Of a DNA stretch of 64,000 bases, positions 1 through 10,124 are shown one piece after another (the first letter of the stretch is position 1; every line of letters starts with the position of its first letter). The notes under the pieces are model-generated. The model was given only the letters and a program-made list of their open reading frames with translations, did no database searches and had not been told where the DNA came from. The translations under genes and the position numbers were made by a program. Source of the stretch: Humulus lupulus (lineage: Eukaryota > Streptophyta > Magnoliopsida > Rosales > Cannabaceae); NCBI RefSeq assembly GCF_963169125.1, contig NC_084802.1, forward strand, positions 40,260,607-40,324,606. The letters are read 5' to 3'.

Positions 1-1136
1 TAATTAAAACATATAATTTTGGTAAATTATATATTTGGAAATTAATTAAAATGTGCACTTACTTGATTTTGGTGTATGGTATATTTCTTTTATTCATGCA
101 ATATTAAATAATTGTGCTATTTTAAGAATGTAAGAAATTTTTACAATTAAGTTTGTGCAATTATTTTATTAATTCACGAAATCAGTAAATGATGTTATTG
201 TCTTATTAAGCATGATTTTTTCTACCATTAAGTATATATATGGAATTATTGTATTTTCGTACATATAATTAATTATACTAATTTGTATGATTATTTTGTT
301 CTTATTCATGCAAAATTTATTTTTAGTATAATTATCTTTAATTTTATATGTATGCCTTTATAATTTTAAATACATTATGTATATATTCCATTATTGTGCT
401 AGATATATTTAGATTATATTCAAAACATTAAGATAGGTTGAATAATATTTAGCACATTAATCTCCATAATTTATTCATAAAATATTCATAAAACATTTAG
501 GGTGAATAAAATTATGAATAATTCATAAACAATTTTGTGGTTGACATAAGAACGCATGAAACTGAGACAAATGCTCAATCTAGAACGGTTTTTAATGATC
601 TTCGGACGACCACACTAGGAGCACTACTCTCTGTGATTGCCTATTATGTTATAACGAAATTGTTCTTAGGTCTTCCTAGAGCCTAAAACATAATGTCTAG
701 TGAACCATATAATTTTACATAATTAGGGAGTAGCCACAGCATCTTTAATTATATAAAATTATATATTAATTTGAAAGGATCACATAATGGACAAAATTGT
801 GATTGATTATATAAATATAACAATTTTACCCCACAGGGATTTTATTATATTTATATAATTAATTAGGATAATATATTAAATTAATTTTCTTAATTTACCC
901 ACAGGAGTTATGATAATTAATTTAATAGTTTTATCATAAAGTTTAATAAAGATAGAAGTTTCAAACTTTACTTTATCCCAAATAATTCGTTTGAATAATC
1001 TATCATCCTTTACATCCAATTTTATTAAATTAAAAATTTAGCCCACAGGCAACTTTTGTTTAATAAAATTTCAATCTTCAGCATGTTATACATTGGTAAA
1101 ACATGACTTCATTAAGCCTCAATCTTCTAAATCTAA
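1..1136 (+). other. Untranslated leader of the copia element, very AT-rich
   Basis: No coding potential is seen. The first 540 bases are AT-rich with recurring TATTCATGCAA words (near 91 and 304). Bases 541-700 hold a less AT-rich block that ends in a bulged inverted repeat (about 643-694). The 3' half carries the stem-loop array listed separately. No copia-type primer binding site was found, consistent with the PBS lying upstream of the window. Confidence 0.7.
707..1070 (+). repeat. Array of four stem-loops with CCACAG in each loop
   Basis: Four inverted repeats follow one another: arms 707-725/746-764 (18 of 19 paired), 806-819/846-859 (14 of 14), 875-886/915-926 (12 of 12) and 1018-1029/1059-1070 (12 of 12). 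The loops are 20, 26, 28 and 29 nt, and each contains CCACAG (about 733, 831, 898 and 1042), usually CCCACAGG. The arms are unrelated AT-rich sequences, while the loop core is conserved. This is read directly from the sequence; a role in retroelement RNA packaging, dimerisation or translation is inference. Confidence 0.85.
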
Positions 1137-2777
1137 GTTTGTAATCCTATTCATGCAGCTTCTTCATCATCCTCTAGTTTTGCTGAAATCCTTACCGAAA
1201 TTCCTGAGCTTAGGGGTGATAATTTCAAAATCTGGAAGGAACGAGTTCTTCTTCATTTAGGCTGCGCCGACATGGACTACGCAATAAGGAAGGACGAACC
1301 TGCTGCAATCACTGCGACTAGCACTGCTGCTCAGATCGCACTATATGAGAAATGGGAGCGGTCCAATCGCCTCAGCATCATGTTCATCATGTCCAAGATC
1401 CCTCTGGGAATGCGTGGATCGGTGGAGCAACCTGAGAAAGTCAAAGACTTGATCAAACTGATCGATGAGCAGTTCGACACTTCGGACAAACCACTTTACA
1501 ACAACCTCATCCACCAGTTCTCATCCACAAAACTCACCGGTGTCAAAGGAGTTAGAGAACATATTTCAAAGATGAGGGACATTTCTGCTCAACTGAAGAA
1601 ACTCGATGTAGTCATTCCTGAAACCTTCCTGGTCCACTACATCCTTAACCATCTTCCACCTCAATATGGGCCTTTCAAAATTTCCTACAACACACATAAG
1701 GACAAATGGACTATCAATGAACTGATAACCATGTGTGCTCAAGAAGAAGCAAGGCTCCTGCAGGAACAAGGTGAAAGTGCTCACATGGCCACCCAAGGCA
1801 AGAAACGCAAACCATCCAAGAAGGACAAGGGGAAAAATAAAGTGCCTCCCCAAGGCGATATAAAGAAGGATTCCATCAAATGTTTCTTCTGCAAAAAGAA
1901 GGGACATGCGAAAAAGGAATGTGCCAAGTTCAAGAAATGGATGGACGACAAAGGTAATCCAATTTCATTCGTATGTTATGAATCTAATATGGCTAATGTT
2001 AATATTAACACATGGTGGATTGATTCTGGATCGACAATTCACATTTCAAATTCCTTGCAGGGTTTACAAAACCTAAGGAAGCCAGTGGGAAGTGAGCAAA
2101 ACATCTTATCCGGAAACAAGATGGGCTCACATGTGGAGGCTATAGGAACGTGCCATTTAGTTTTAAGTAGCGGTTTTGTTTTAAAGTTAGAAAAGACATT
2201 TTATGTACCAAGTTTCTCTAGAAACTTGATTTCCGTTTCAAGACTTGTACCTTTTGGTTTTTCCTTTACATTTTCAGAAAAATCTTTTAATTTATATAAT
2301 AAATTTGAATGTGTTGGAAATGGTATTTTGTCTGATGGTCTTTACTGCCTTAATTTACAAAACAATACCGCTTATAATACTGTGCACGTTCACGCTGGCA
2401 ATAAAAGATGTGTTATGAATGAGAATTCCTCTACATTATGGCACCGGAGATTGGGACATATCTCTATTGATAGAATTAGAAGGTTAGTAAATGATGGGGT
2501 ACTCAATACCTTAGATTTTACTGATTTTGATACTTGTGTGGATTGCATTAAGGGAAAGCATACCTCCAAGTCTAAGAAAAGTGGTGTCCATAGGAGTTCT
2601 GACCTATTAGAAATCATACATACTGATATATGTAGTCCAAACATGGACTCATATGGTCAGAAATACTTCATCTCTTTCATAGATGATTTCTCACGCTACA
2701 TGTATATCTACTTACTTCATAACAAAAGCAAAGCGTTAGATGTCTTTAAGATATTTAAAGCTAAAGTAGAGAAATAA
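1137..2777 (+). pseudogene. copia gag-protease-integrase N-terminal half, nonsense-terminated
   Basis: The frame is open from 1137, and the first in-frame ATG is at 1272. Family-like gag sequence (LRGDNFKIWKERVLLHLGC) is readable upstream of that ATG. A nearby ATG at 1153 is out of frame by one base, so a one-base deletion after the original start is the simplest explanation. Counting from the ATG at 1272: gag (UBN2 type) to about residue 190, CCHC zinc knuckle CFFCKKKGHAKKEC at about 204-217, aspartic protease DSG at about 251, GAG-pre-integrase HHCC region (LWHRRLGHIS, CVDC) at about 389-430, and the first catalytic Asp of integrase in HTDICSP at about 452. A TAA at 2775-2777 stops the frame. 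The reading continues in the same frame in the next entry, so this is one polyprotein broken by a nonsense codon. Confidence 0.92.
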
Positions 2778-5234
2778 TGCAACAAGCAAATTAAGATAGT
2801 GAGATCAGATAGAGGTGGAGAATATTATGGTAGATACACTGAAGATGGACAAGCACCTGGTCCTTTTGCAAAGTTTCTTCAAGAAAATGGGATTGTTGCC
2901 CAAAATACCATGCCCGGTACACCCGAGCAAAATGGTGTTGCAGAAAGGAGAAACCGAACATTGATGGACATGGTGCGAAGTATGCTTAGCAGCAACCCTA
3001 AACTTCCTAAATCCTTGTGGACTGAAGCTCTAAAGACATCCATGTACATATTAAATCGAGTTCCAACCAAGGCAGTCTCCAAAACTCCTTTTGAATTATG
3101 GAAAGGTTGGAAACCGAGTTTGCAACATGTACGCATTTGGGGATGCCCATCTGAAGTTAGGGTATACAATCCACAAGAAAAGAAACTGGACCCAAGGACC
3201 ATAAGTGGATACTTTATTGGTTACGCTGAAAGGTCTAAAGGTTACAAGTTTTATTGTCCATCTCATAGCACTAGGATTGTGGAATCAAGGAATGCAAAAT
3301 TTCTTGAAAATTCCTTGATTAGTGGGAGTGATCAATCCAAGGACTTAGGTTCTGAGAAAGATCCTTTAGAACCCTCCACCTCAAGAGCAAGATTGATTGT
3401 GGTCGATAACACCCCTGCAGTCCAAATGGATGTTGAACCACCACAGCCAATTGTTGAAGATCCACAAGTCAATGATGAAGTTCAAATGGATCAAGTTGTT
3501 CAAGAGTTGCCTATAATTGTTGAACAACAAGCTGAACCACCCGCTCCTCAAGAGCCTGCTGGTGTAGCCTTAAGAAGATCCACTAGGACAATAAAATCGG
3601 CGATACCTAGTGACTACATTGTGTATTTGCAAGAATCTGACTACAATATTGGAGGCGAAAATGATCCAGAAACGTTTTCACAAGCTATGAATAGCAAAGA
3701 ATCGGAACTGTGGTACAATGCCATGAATGAAGAAATGAATTCTATGAAAAGCAACGGAGTCTGGGATCTTGTTGAGTTGCCTAATGGGGCGAGGGCTATT
3801 GGGTGTAAATGGGTCTTCAAAACAAAGAAAGACTCATTAGGCAACATTGAGAGACACAAAGCGAGACTCGTTGCTAAGGGATTCACTCAAAAAGAAGGAA
3901 CTGACTACACGGAGACCTTTTCTCCGGTATCTAAGAAAGATTCCCTCAGAGTTATCCTGGCATTAGTTGCTCATTTCGATTTAGAGCTACAGCAGATGGA
4001 TGTGAAAACTGCCTTCCTAAATGGTGACCTAGAGGAGGAGGTATACATGAAACAACCAGAAGGATTCTCCTCTAGTGATGGTGAGCATTTGGTGTGCAAG
4101 CTTAAGAAGTCCATCTATGGTTTAAAACAAGCGTCCCGCCAATGGTATTTAAAATTCCATGATGTCATCTCTTCTTTTGGATTTGAAGAGAATGTCATGG
4201 ATCAATGTATATACCAGAAGATCAGTGGGAGTAAGATTTGTTTTCTTGTTTTATATGTGGATGATATTCTTCTTGCAACCAATGATAAGGGCATGCTACA
4301 TGAGGTGAAGCAATTTCTCTCAAAGAACTTTGAGATGAAGGATATGGGTGATGCGTCTTATGTCATTGGCATTAAGATCCATCGAGATAGATTCAAATGT
4401 ATCTTAGGTCTATCTCAAGAAACCTACATTAACAAAGTTTTAGAGAGATTTCGGATGAAAGATTGTTCACCAAGTGTTGCTCCTATCGTTAAGGGTGATA
4501 AATTAAATTTGAGCCAGTGTCCAAAGAATGATTTTGAAAAGGAAGAAATGAAGAACATCCCATATGCTTCTGCTGTTGGAAGCTTGATGTATGCTCAGGT
4601 GTGCACACGACCCGACATTGCCTTTGCTGTCGGAATGCTAGGAAGATTTCAGAGTAACCCGGGATTAGACCACTGGAAAGCTGCAAAGAAAGTTATGAGG
4701 TATCTTCAGGGTACTAAGGATTACAAACTCATGTTCAGACGAACCGACAACCTAGAAGTAGTTGGCTACTCAGATTCAGACTTTGCTGGTTGTACTGATT
4801 CACGTAAATCAACTTCTGGTTACGTGTTTATGTTTGCCGGTGGAGCTATATCATGGAGGAGTAACAAACAGACCTTGACTGCTACTTCTACTATGGAAGC
4901 CGAGTTCGTTTCATGTTTTGAGGCTACATCGCATGGTGTATGGCTAAAGAGTTTCATTTCAGGCCTTAGAGTTGTAGATTCTATATCTAGGCCATTGAGA
5001 ATGTTTTGCGACAATTCAGCTGCTGTATTCATGGCTAAGAACAACAAGAGTGGTAGTCGAAGCAAGCACATCGACATCAAGTACTTAGCCGTGAGAGAAT
5101 GTGTTAAAGAAAATAAAGTGGTCATTCAACACATTAGCACTGAATTGATGATTGCTGATCCTATGACGAAAGGCTTGCCACCTCATAAATTCAAGGATCA
5201 TGTAGTGAACATGGGACTTGGTTCCCTTATGTAA
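2778..5234 (+). pseudogene. copia integrase C-terminal half, reverse transcriptase and RNase H
   Basis: This continues the gag-pol frame after the TAA at 2775-2777; the first ATG is at 2799. It has the remaining integrase catalytic residues (Asp in RSDRGGEYYG, Glu in NGVAERRNR at about residue 49), a Pro/Gln/Glu-rich linker (about 190-260), copia RT (RVT_2) with YVDDILLA at about 485-492, and RNase H with Asp in SDSDFAG (about 658), Glu in TMEAEF (about 700) and Asp in CDNSAAVF (about 737). It ends in the SKHIDIKY and ADPMTKGLP signatures usual for plant copia elements. All catalytic residues seen here look intact; the lesion lies upstream. It could still act as a source of domains if expressed, but as a polyprotein it is broken. 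Confidence 0.93.
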
Positions 5235-5539
5235 ATTTATTGTACAAATTGAAGTTATTATCAATGAAACTCTTATTTTGATGTTTTCTCATGTTTATGC
5301 GCATCTTAATTTTATTTGAGAAAATTTTATCTTCATAGGACCTGAATAAACATAAGGTTTATTCGTTTACATAGCCACATAAATTACATTGTTATGTAAT
5401 AAATATATTGTAATACATGGAAGATAATACTCGTCATAAAAAGAGGACCTATCGCCATGATTCATGTGTTTATTATCTAACAGGGATGATCGTCGGGCTT
5501 AAGTAATACATTAATTTAAATGTTGACCAAGTGGGAGAA
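5235..5539 (+). other. copia 3' untranslated region and polypurine tract
   Basis: About 305 bases lie between the pol stop and the 3' LTR, with no ORF. The last bases, AAGTGGGAGAA (about 5529-5539), form a typical copia polypurine tract directly against the TG of the LTR, where plus-strand DNA synthesis would start. Confidence 0.8.
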
Positions 5540-6014
5540 TGTTAGAATATTATTTATTTGGTATATAAAATCAACTAATTGATTTAATATATTAAAGTCA
5601 ATATTTAATTTATTGACAAAATATTCTAATTAATGGTCAACATTGTTTGTTACCTGTTTTGTTGTTACCCGATTTTTCATATCCCAACTGATTGAGGAAA
5701 TATCTCAATCTGTGGCAGAGACTCTGATGGTAAGTCTCACTCTATAAATATAGAGTACCGGTCCCCAAGCTCGCTACTCATTCTGACTTTCAGTAACTCC
5801 ATCTAAAAGAGTTAGTGAGAGCTTAGAAGCCCGTGTACTCGTTCTAATTTCTGTTCTTTTCTTTTGTAGATCTAAAGCTAGATCGATGTTATCAATAGCA
5901 ATGGCTGGAGGTATACAATATTCGATTCTTTTTTGCATATGTTCATTCATATATTAATTCCGCCTACATGTATATAGAATTGTTCATATGTCTACTTTCA
6001 TATTAATTCTAACA
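5540..6014 (+). repeat. 3' LTR of the copia element (475 bp)
   Basis: It starts TGTTAGAAT right after the polypurine tract and ends ATTCTAACA, giving a 9-bp terminal inverted repeat with TG...CA ends. A TATA box (TCTATAAATA) lies at about 5741-5750. The 5' partner is not in the window, so LTR divergence cannot be measured. Confidence 0.9.
5741..5750 (+). promoter_or_regulatory. TATA box in copia LTR
   Basis: TCTATAAATA lies about 200 bp into the LTR, the expected U3/R boundary position. It is the likely core promoter of the element. Confidence 0.6.
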
Positions 6015-6264
6015 TTTACTACTACAAGGATTTATTTTTAATAATTTTTTCTTTTAATTAACTGTCATTATTAATAAATAAATAAAATTAGAAAAAAACC
6101 ACAAATTAGAGCAACGGAAAATTAAAAAGAGAGGACGTGACCTCATCTCCGCAAAACTCTCATTTATTTAGATATATAAATAGATAGATTTATACTTTTC
6201 TCCAAAGATGGTTTGGAGACTTGTATTGATAGACCAAGTTAGTCATTGTCTATTTAAAATAAAT

Positions 6265-7290
6265 TGGTGATGAGTGGACTTATATTCTTTATAAATTGTT
6301 CAATATTCTCAAACTTAATTTATGTAGGACAATGTATTCTAATATTCTCTAAGATGGCGATTATTCTATCTTGAATCACCAATCACATTTAACCCATTCT
6401 TAGCTTGATATTTTTGGATCTAAAGTCTCTTTTGCACTAACTGAATATCAAGCGACTTACTTTTTTTTCTTTTTCTTTTTTCTTTTTTCTTTTATGTTTT
6501 TATTATTATTATTTTATTTTTGCAAGAAGGTTAAAACTATAATTCATTCAACTTCAAATATTACATCTCAAACTAATTCTAAGAAAAATATAAAAAAGAA
6601 AGTACTAAAAAGAAATGCATAATATGTTATATTTTTCTCAAAGTAACAAATATAGGGTTATAAATTTTACCCATGTTTTACAACATTACCCCTATGAACA
6701 CTAGGCTCTCACTCTTCCAAATTACTTATTTCATTCAAATTTAAATCTTACATCTCAAACTGTATCTAAAAAATCTATAAAAAAGAAAAACATAAAATTG
6801 AAAATAACATTCATCTCCGAAAACGAAAATCTAAATTTCTTATATTTTTCCCCAAAGAAGAAAATATATATACGATTACAAATTTTACCTATGTTTTACA
6901 AAACTACCCTTACGAATACTAGACTCACTCTCTTCCAAATTACTTATTTCTTGGCTTGAGTCTTTCTTCCTACACAATTTTCATGTGCAATACTCTAACA
7001 CCCCCTTAAGATGATGGCTATTTATTCTCATCGATCTTAAACAACTCATTCATACAAGTGGCTCTCTTTTGGCTCACTATCCCCTAATCATAAGTGGTTC
7101 TTTTTGGCTCATTGTTAAGATGTAATACTTATTATTAGAATTTTCTTGACTCGAATACCATGTTAATAATCATGGGGTTACATCTAAAAACTAATTAATA
7201 ATAAGTGGAGTAACTCATATTCTTTATAAATAGTTTAATATTTTTAACATAATTCATGTGGAACACCATACTCTAATAATCATATTTCGA
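6265..7290 (+). repeat. Two diverged copies of an AT-rich repeat end
   Basis: A stretch at about 6273-6345 (TTATATTCTTTATAAATTGT and following) recurs at about 7204-7280 (CATATTCTTTATAAATAG and following), each ending in a similar TACTCTAAT or TATTCTAAT word. They flank the tandem duplication at 6544-6952. The family is not recognised; they may be two ends of one old element or two fragments. Confidence 0.4.
6544..6952 (+). repeat. Diverged tandem duplication, two units of about 190-220 bp
   Basis: Unit 1 (about 6544-6730) and unit 2 (about 6732-6952) both run from CATTCAA...ACATCTCAAACT through ATAAATTTTACC or ACAAATTTTACC and TGTTTTACAA to CCAAATTACTTATTT. Small indels separate them. No coding potential. 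Confidence 0.75.
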
Positions 7291-7869
7291 CCTTGTAGAA
7301 GTGAGTGTTCTCAACCACCTCTGACTCGGGGGGAAGACATTCTCTACATCCTCTACCAGAGCCTCGACTGTTAAGGGTTGAAAAAACTAGCTTGTGTGGA
7401 ATGAGGTCCAACTCCTTTCTTGAATCTAGTCATTTTTATCAGTGTTCCCAATACAATATAAAGCTTTGGGGAGATATTGGATTGAACATGGGCCTTTGTG
7501 ACCCAGTTTATAGTAGCAGTGGCCATAGATACCCATTTTCGAATATCTTAGTTGTCTTTTATTATTATTATTATTGTTAGTGAAATTTTCAAAGTACCAT
7601 TTTCTTACTAAATGAATTTTTTCTCATTAACCTTGTGTCTACTTATTATTTTAAACTCTTACACTTGAATTTTCACAATTTTTTCTTCAAATTTCTCAAT
7701 TCTACATTATTCTCACTCTCGTAATCTCTTATTTCACATAAAATGTTAATTTATTTGTTTGCAATTTCAAATATAAATTATTATTTCTCTTCCTTATTTA
7801 ATGTTTTTAACAAATTTATAGTGAAAAACTTACTAAATCAATTCATACTAATAATTTCAAATATTAAGT
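6953..7869. other. AT-rich spacer without recognised gene
   Basis: Short ORFs exist, for example 7305-7580, but show no domain, codon pattern or splice context. Nothing else is recognised apart from simple ATT repeats near 7560. Confidence 0.5.
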
Positions 7870-7988
7870 TTAGAAAGTTTATCTGGTCGTAGACATAGTA
7901 TAATGGTACTACATTTCTTCTCAAAAAGAAGAAATCTAAAGTTTAAATCCCCGCCTCCAATGTCAAAAAAAAATTGTTAGAAAGTTTA
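7870..7988 (+). mobile_element. tRNA-derived retroposon (short SINE or tRNA retrocopy) with 12-bp TSD
   Basis: The 12-bp word TTAGAAAGTTTA occurs at 7870-7881 and again at 7977-7988, flanking 95 bp. The insert has an A-box-like stretch (TAGTATAATGG, about 7897-7907), an anticodon-arm-like perfect stem (TTTCTTC...GAAGAAA), a degenerate B-box (GTTTAAATCC, about 7941-7950) and an A-rich tail ahead of the second TSD copy. This is the layout of an L1-type retroposed tRNA-like RNA. It is too decayed to be a functional tRNA gene, and the parent tRNA is not assigned. Confidence 0.7.
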
Positions 7989-8032
7989 CAATTTCATTGA
8001 AATAAATTATATATATGTAAAGAGTGATCTCA

Positions 8033-8254
8033 TTGTTCACAATTTCATTAAAATAATTAAAAAGTAATTTCATTGTTTAAATTTTCGTTTAAATAAAAAA
8101 AATTATGTTTTCTCCATATGACATAGGCTCCACTCTTACTCTATTAAAGAGGAAATTCATAGTTTACAAGTTCGTTGAAATAAACAATTAAAAAAGTATA
8201 CTCATTGTTTACATTTTTGTTGAAATCAAAAACTTATGTTGTCTCCACAGGATG
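8033..8254 (+). repeat. Diverged tandem duplication of about 100 bp
   Basis: Two units (about 8033-8132 and 8159-8254) share CATTGTTCACAATTTC/CATAGTTTACAAGTTC, AATTAAAAAGTA, TTATGTTTTCTCC/TTATGTTGTCTCC and end in an ATAGGCTCC or GATGAGCC word. It starts just after the tRNA-like retroposon. Confidence 0.55.
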
Positions 8255-9738
8255 AGCCTATGGAATGTAAACTACTTATTTAGAGTTTCAGTTTTAAACA
8301 TAAATATAATTTTTGTATGCGTATTTTGTTTTGAGTGTGGGTTATTTCTAGCTAAAAATAATAACTTAAACATAAATGAAAACTATTTGGTTATAATTTC
8401 AAGCAGCCTTAAACATAAGGCGTCACTTATTTACTATTATAAACTTAAATGTAAGGGTAAACTATTTGTTAACAGTTAAAACTTTTAACGAAAATATAAA
8501 TTACTATACTAGATTTTTATTTAAATAAATTGTGATGCAACAAATTAAATGGGTGAGCAAAGCTGAAGTCAAATCCATGGCAAACAAGAGTAAATTTAAC
8601 AAATATATAATTAAAGTAAAATAATCAAGGCTTCAATCAATACTGAGTTGAATCTTGAATCTAAATTTGATTTTTTTTCTTTAAAATTTGAAAAATATTC
8701 CATAATAATTGATTACCAATATTCTTAGTTTCATAATAGTAACCAGTTACTACTTTGAAACATGTATATATATATATAGGGGAATTCTTCCAACCCTCGG
8801 TTTGTTTTGAAGGACTTAGTCCTGTGTTGATTTTGAGCATTTAGATTTATTGTTTTAGAAAATGGATGGTCAAATTTAGTTGCTGAGTTTATTGGGTGTC
8901 AAAGTACCGTTATGCCCTTAGTCACCCCTTAGTAACCGGTCACCTTTCTTTTTTTATTCGTGTTTTCGCCCGTTTAGGCCATTCTTCTCATTTCAAAAGG
9001 AAAAGTCCCTCCGAACCCAAACAATAACTGTTTGGAAGGAAAATTCCCTCTCATTTAGTCCATTCTTCTCCCTGACGAATTCAGGGTAGATTTTTTTGTT
9101 TGGAGTAGTGGGGATTTCGATTGAGCTTGGTAATTTTTTCCGGCGTGGTTTGGAGGTGTTTGATTCTACATGCGATGTTGTTTGCCGTGAGTTTGAAGGA
9201 CCAAGTGCCCACTACTCTGATGTAAAGCATAAATCCCTGCATCTTTGTATCGAGTTCTTCGAGTAAGTTCTTATAGCACATTTATTCAATATGTTTTGGG
9301 CATTAGCTATTTAGGTAACAAATTTTGTTTGACTTCATTTTTTTGTAATGGTGCACTCGAGTATTCAGTGCCCGATCATATATAATGGTGACTACCTCAT
9401 GTTTGAATTTTTGTTTGAGAGAAATTATAATAGCAATTCCGTCAAAATGGAAGTCAATTCTGTCTCCATTCTTATTTTTCTCAGGTACTGTGCTCCCAAA
9501 GGTCCTCCCACGTAATACCACTCACAACTCACGTGACCATGACGTGCTGAAACGCAAATTCTAAATCTTCTCACGTAATACGTGACTGCTTCCTTATGTT
9601 TCTAATAATAGCATACTTTATGTAATTTTGACTGATGTGCAACCCTATTTTTGATAAGTGACAGTGCATTAACAACTCCACCATTTACAGGAAGACCTCA
9701 CCTTACACTTACTTAATCCACTCCTCCATGATTGTGTT

Positions 9739-9776
9739 TTCTATATGTATATATATATGTGTGTGTGTGTGTGTAG
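9739..9776 (+). repeat. TA/TG dinucleotide microsatellite
   Basis: Alternating TA runs into (TG)8 inside the 1.8-kb insertion. Confidence 0.8.
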
Positions 9777-9848
9777 GGATCGTGTTGACCTCAATTCAAT
9801 CTCCACCACCCTACATGTATACTTGTCTATCCTCTCTTTCTCTCTAAA

Positions 9849-10124
9849 ATGGACTCCACACCTTTCCCAATGAATAACATCGTTAACTTCCCGTTGTTTG
9901 ATGACAATCATCTTGAGCAAATGCAATACATCAACCAAATTGTGCATGACAACGTCAGGCTGGCCACCGAGCAGAACGAATGGGAGAGGATATACAATGC
10001 GTCCAACATCCAGAACACTCTCCTTAAGTCTGACCTACAGTCCATCAAGATGTTTCATTTATTCCCCACCAATCAAGCAAGCAAGCAAGTACTGACTCTC
10101 CTAATTAATCAACCATCTAAATAA
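9849..10124 (+). CDS. Unrecognised 91-codon ORF, possibly a captured exon
   Basis: The ORF starts MDSTPFPMNNIVNF and contains a polar, possibly helical stretch (LEQMQYINQIVHDNVR) followed by WERIYNASNI. Base composition is less AT-rich than its surroundings, and a pyrimidine-rich leader precedes the ATG, both of which suggest genuine former coding sequence. A possible splice donor (GCAAGCAAGTACTG) lies near 10078-10091, so the true coding part may be shorter. It sits inside the 1.8-kb terminal-inverted-repeat element, which would fit capture of a host exon. I recognise no domain and assign no function. Confidence 0.25.
   Translation: MDSTPFPMNNIVNFPLFDDNHLEQMQYINQIVHDNVRLATEQNEWERIYNASNIQNTLLKSDLQSIKMFHLFPTNQASKQVLTLLINQPSK

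Larger units (their letters stand above)
1..6014 (+). mobile_element. Ty1/copia LTR retrotransposon, 5' end outside window
   Basis: The order is leader, gag, protease, integrase, reverse transcriptase, RNase H, polypurine tract, 3' LTR. Integrase before RT defines the copia order. The 5' LTR is not visible, so at least 1.1 kb of leader precedes gag and the element begins upstream of base 1. The 3' LTR is followed directly by TTTAC, the probable target duplication, which cannot be checked without the other end. Coding capacity is broken by a nonsense codon inside integrase and probably by loss of the gag start, so this copy is not autonomous. The lineage within copia is not assigned. Confidence 0.95.

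Noticed and set aside
1..540. 5' LTR of the copia element
   Set aside because: No match to the 3' LTR (5540-6014) is found here, and no TG...CA end or primer binding site is seen; it is leader.
7882..7976. Functional tRNA gene
   Set aside because: A and B boxes are degenerate, acceptor stem cannot be formed, and TSD plus A-rich tail show it is a retroposed copy.
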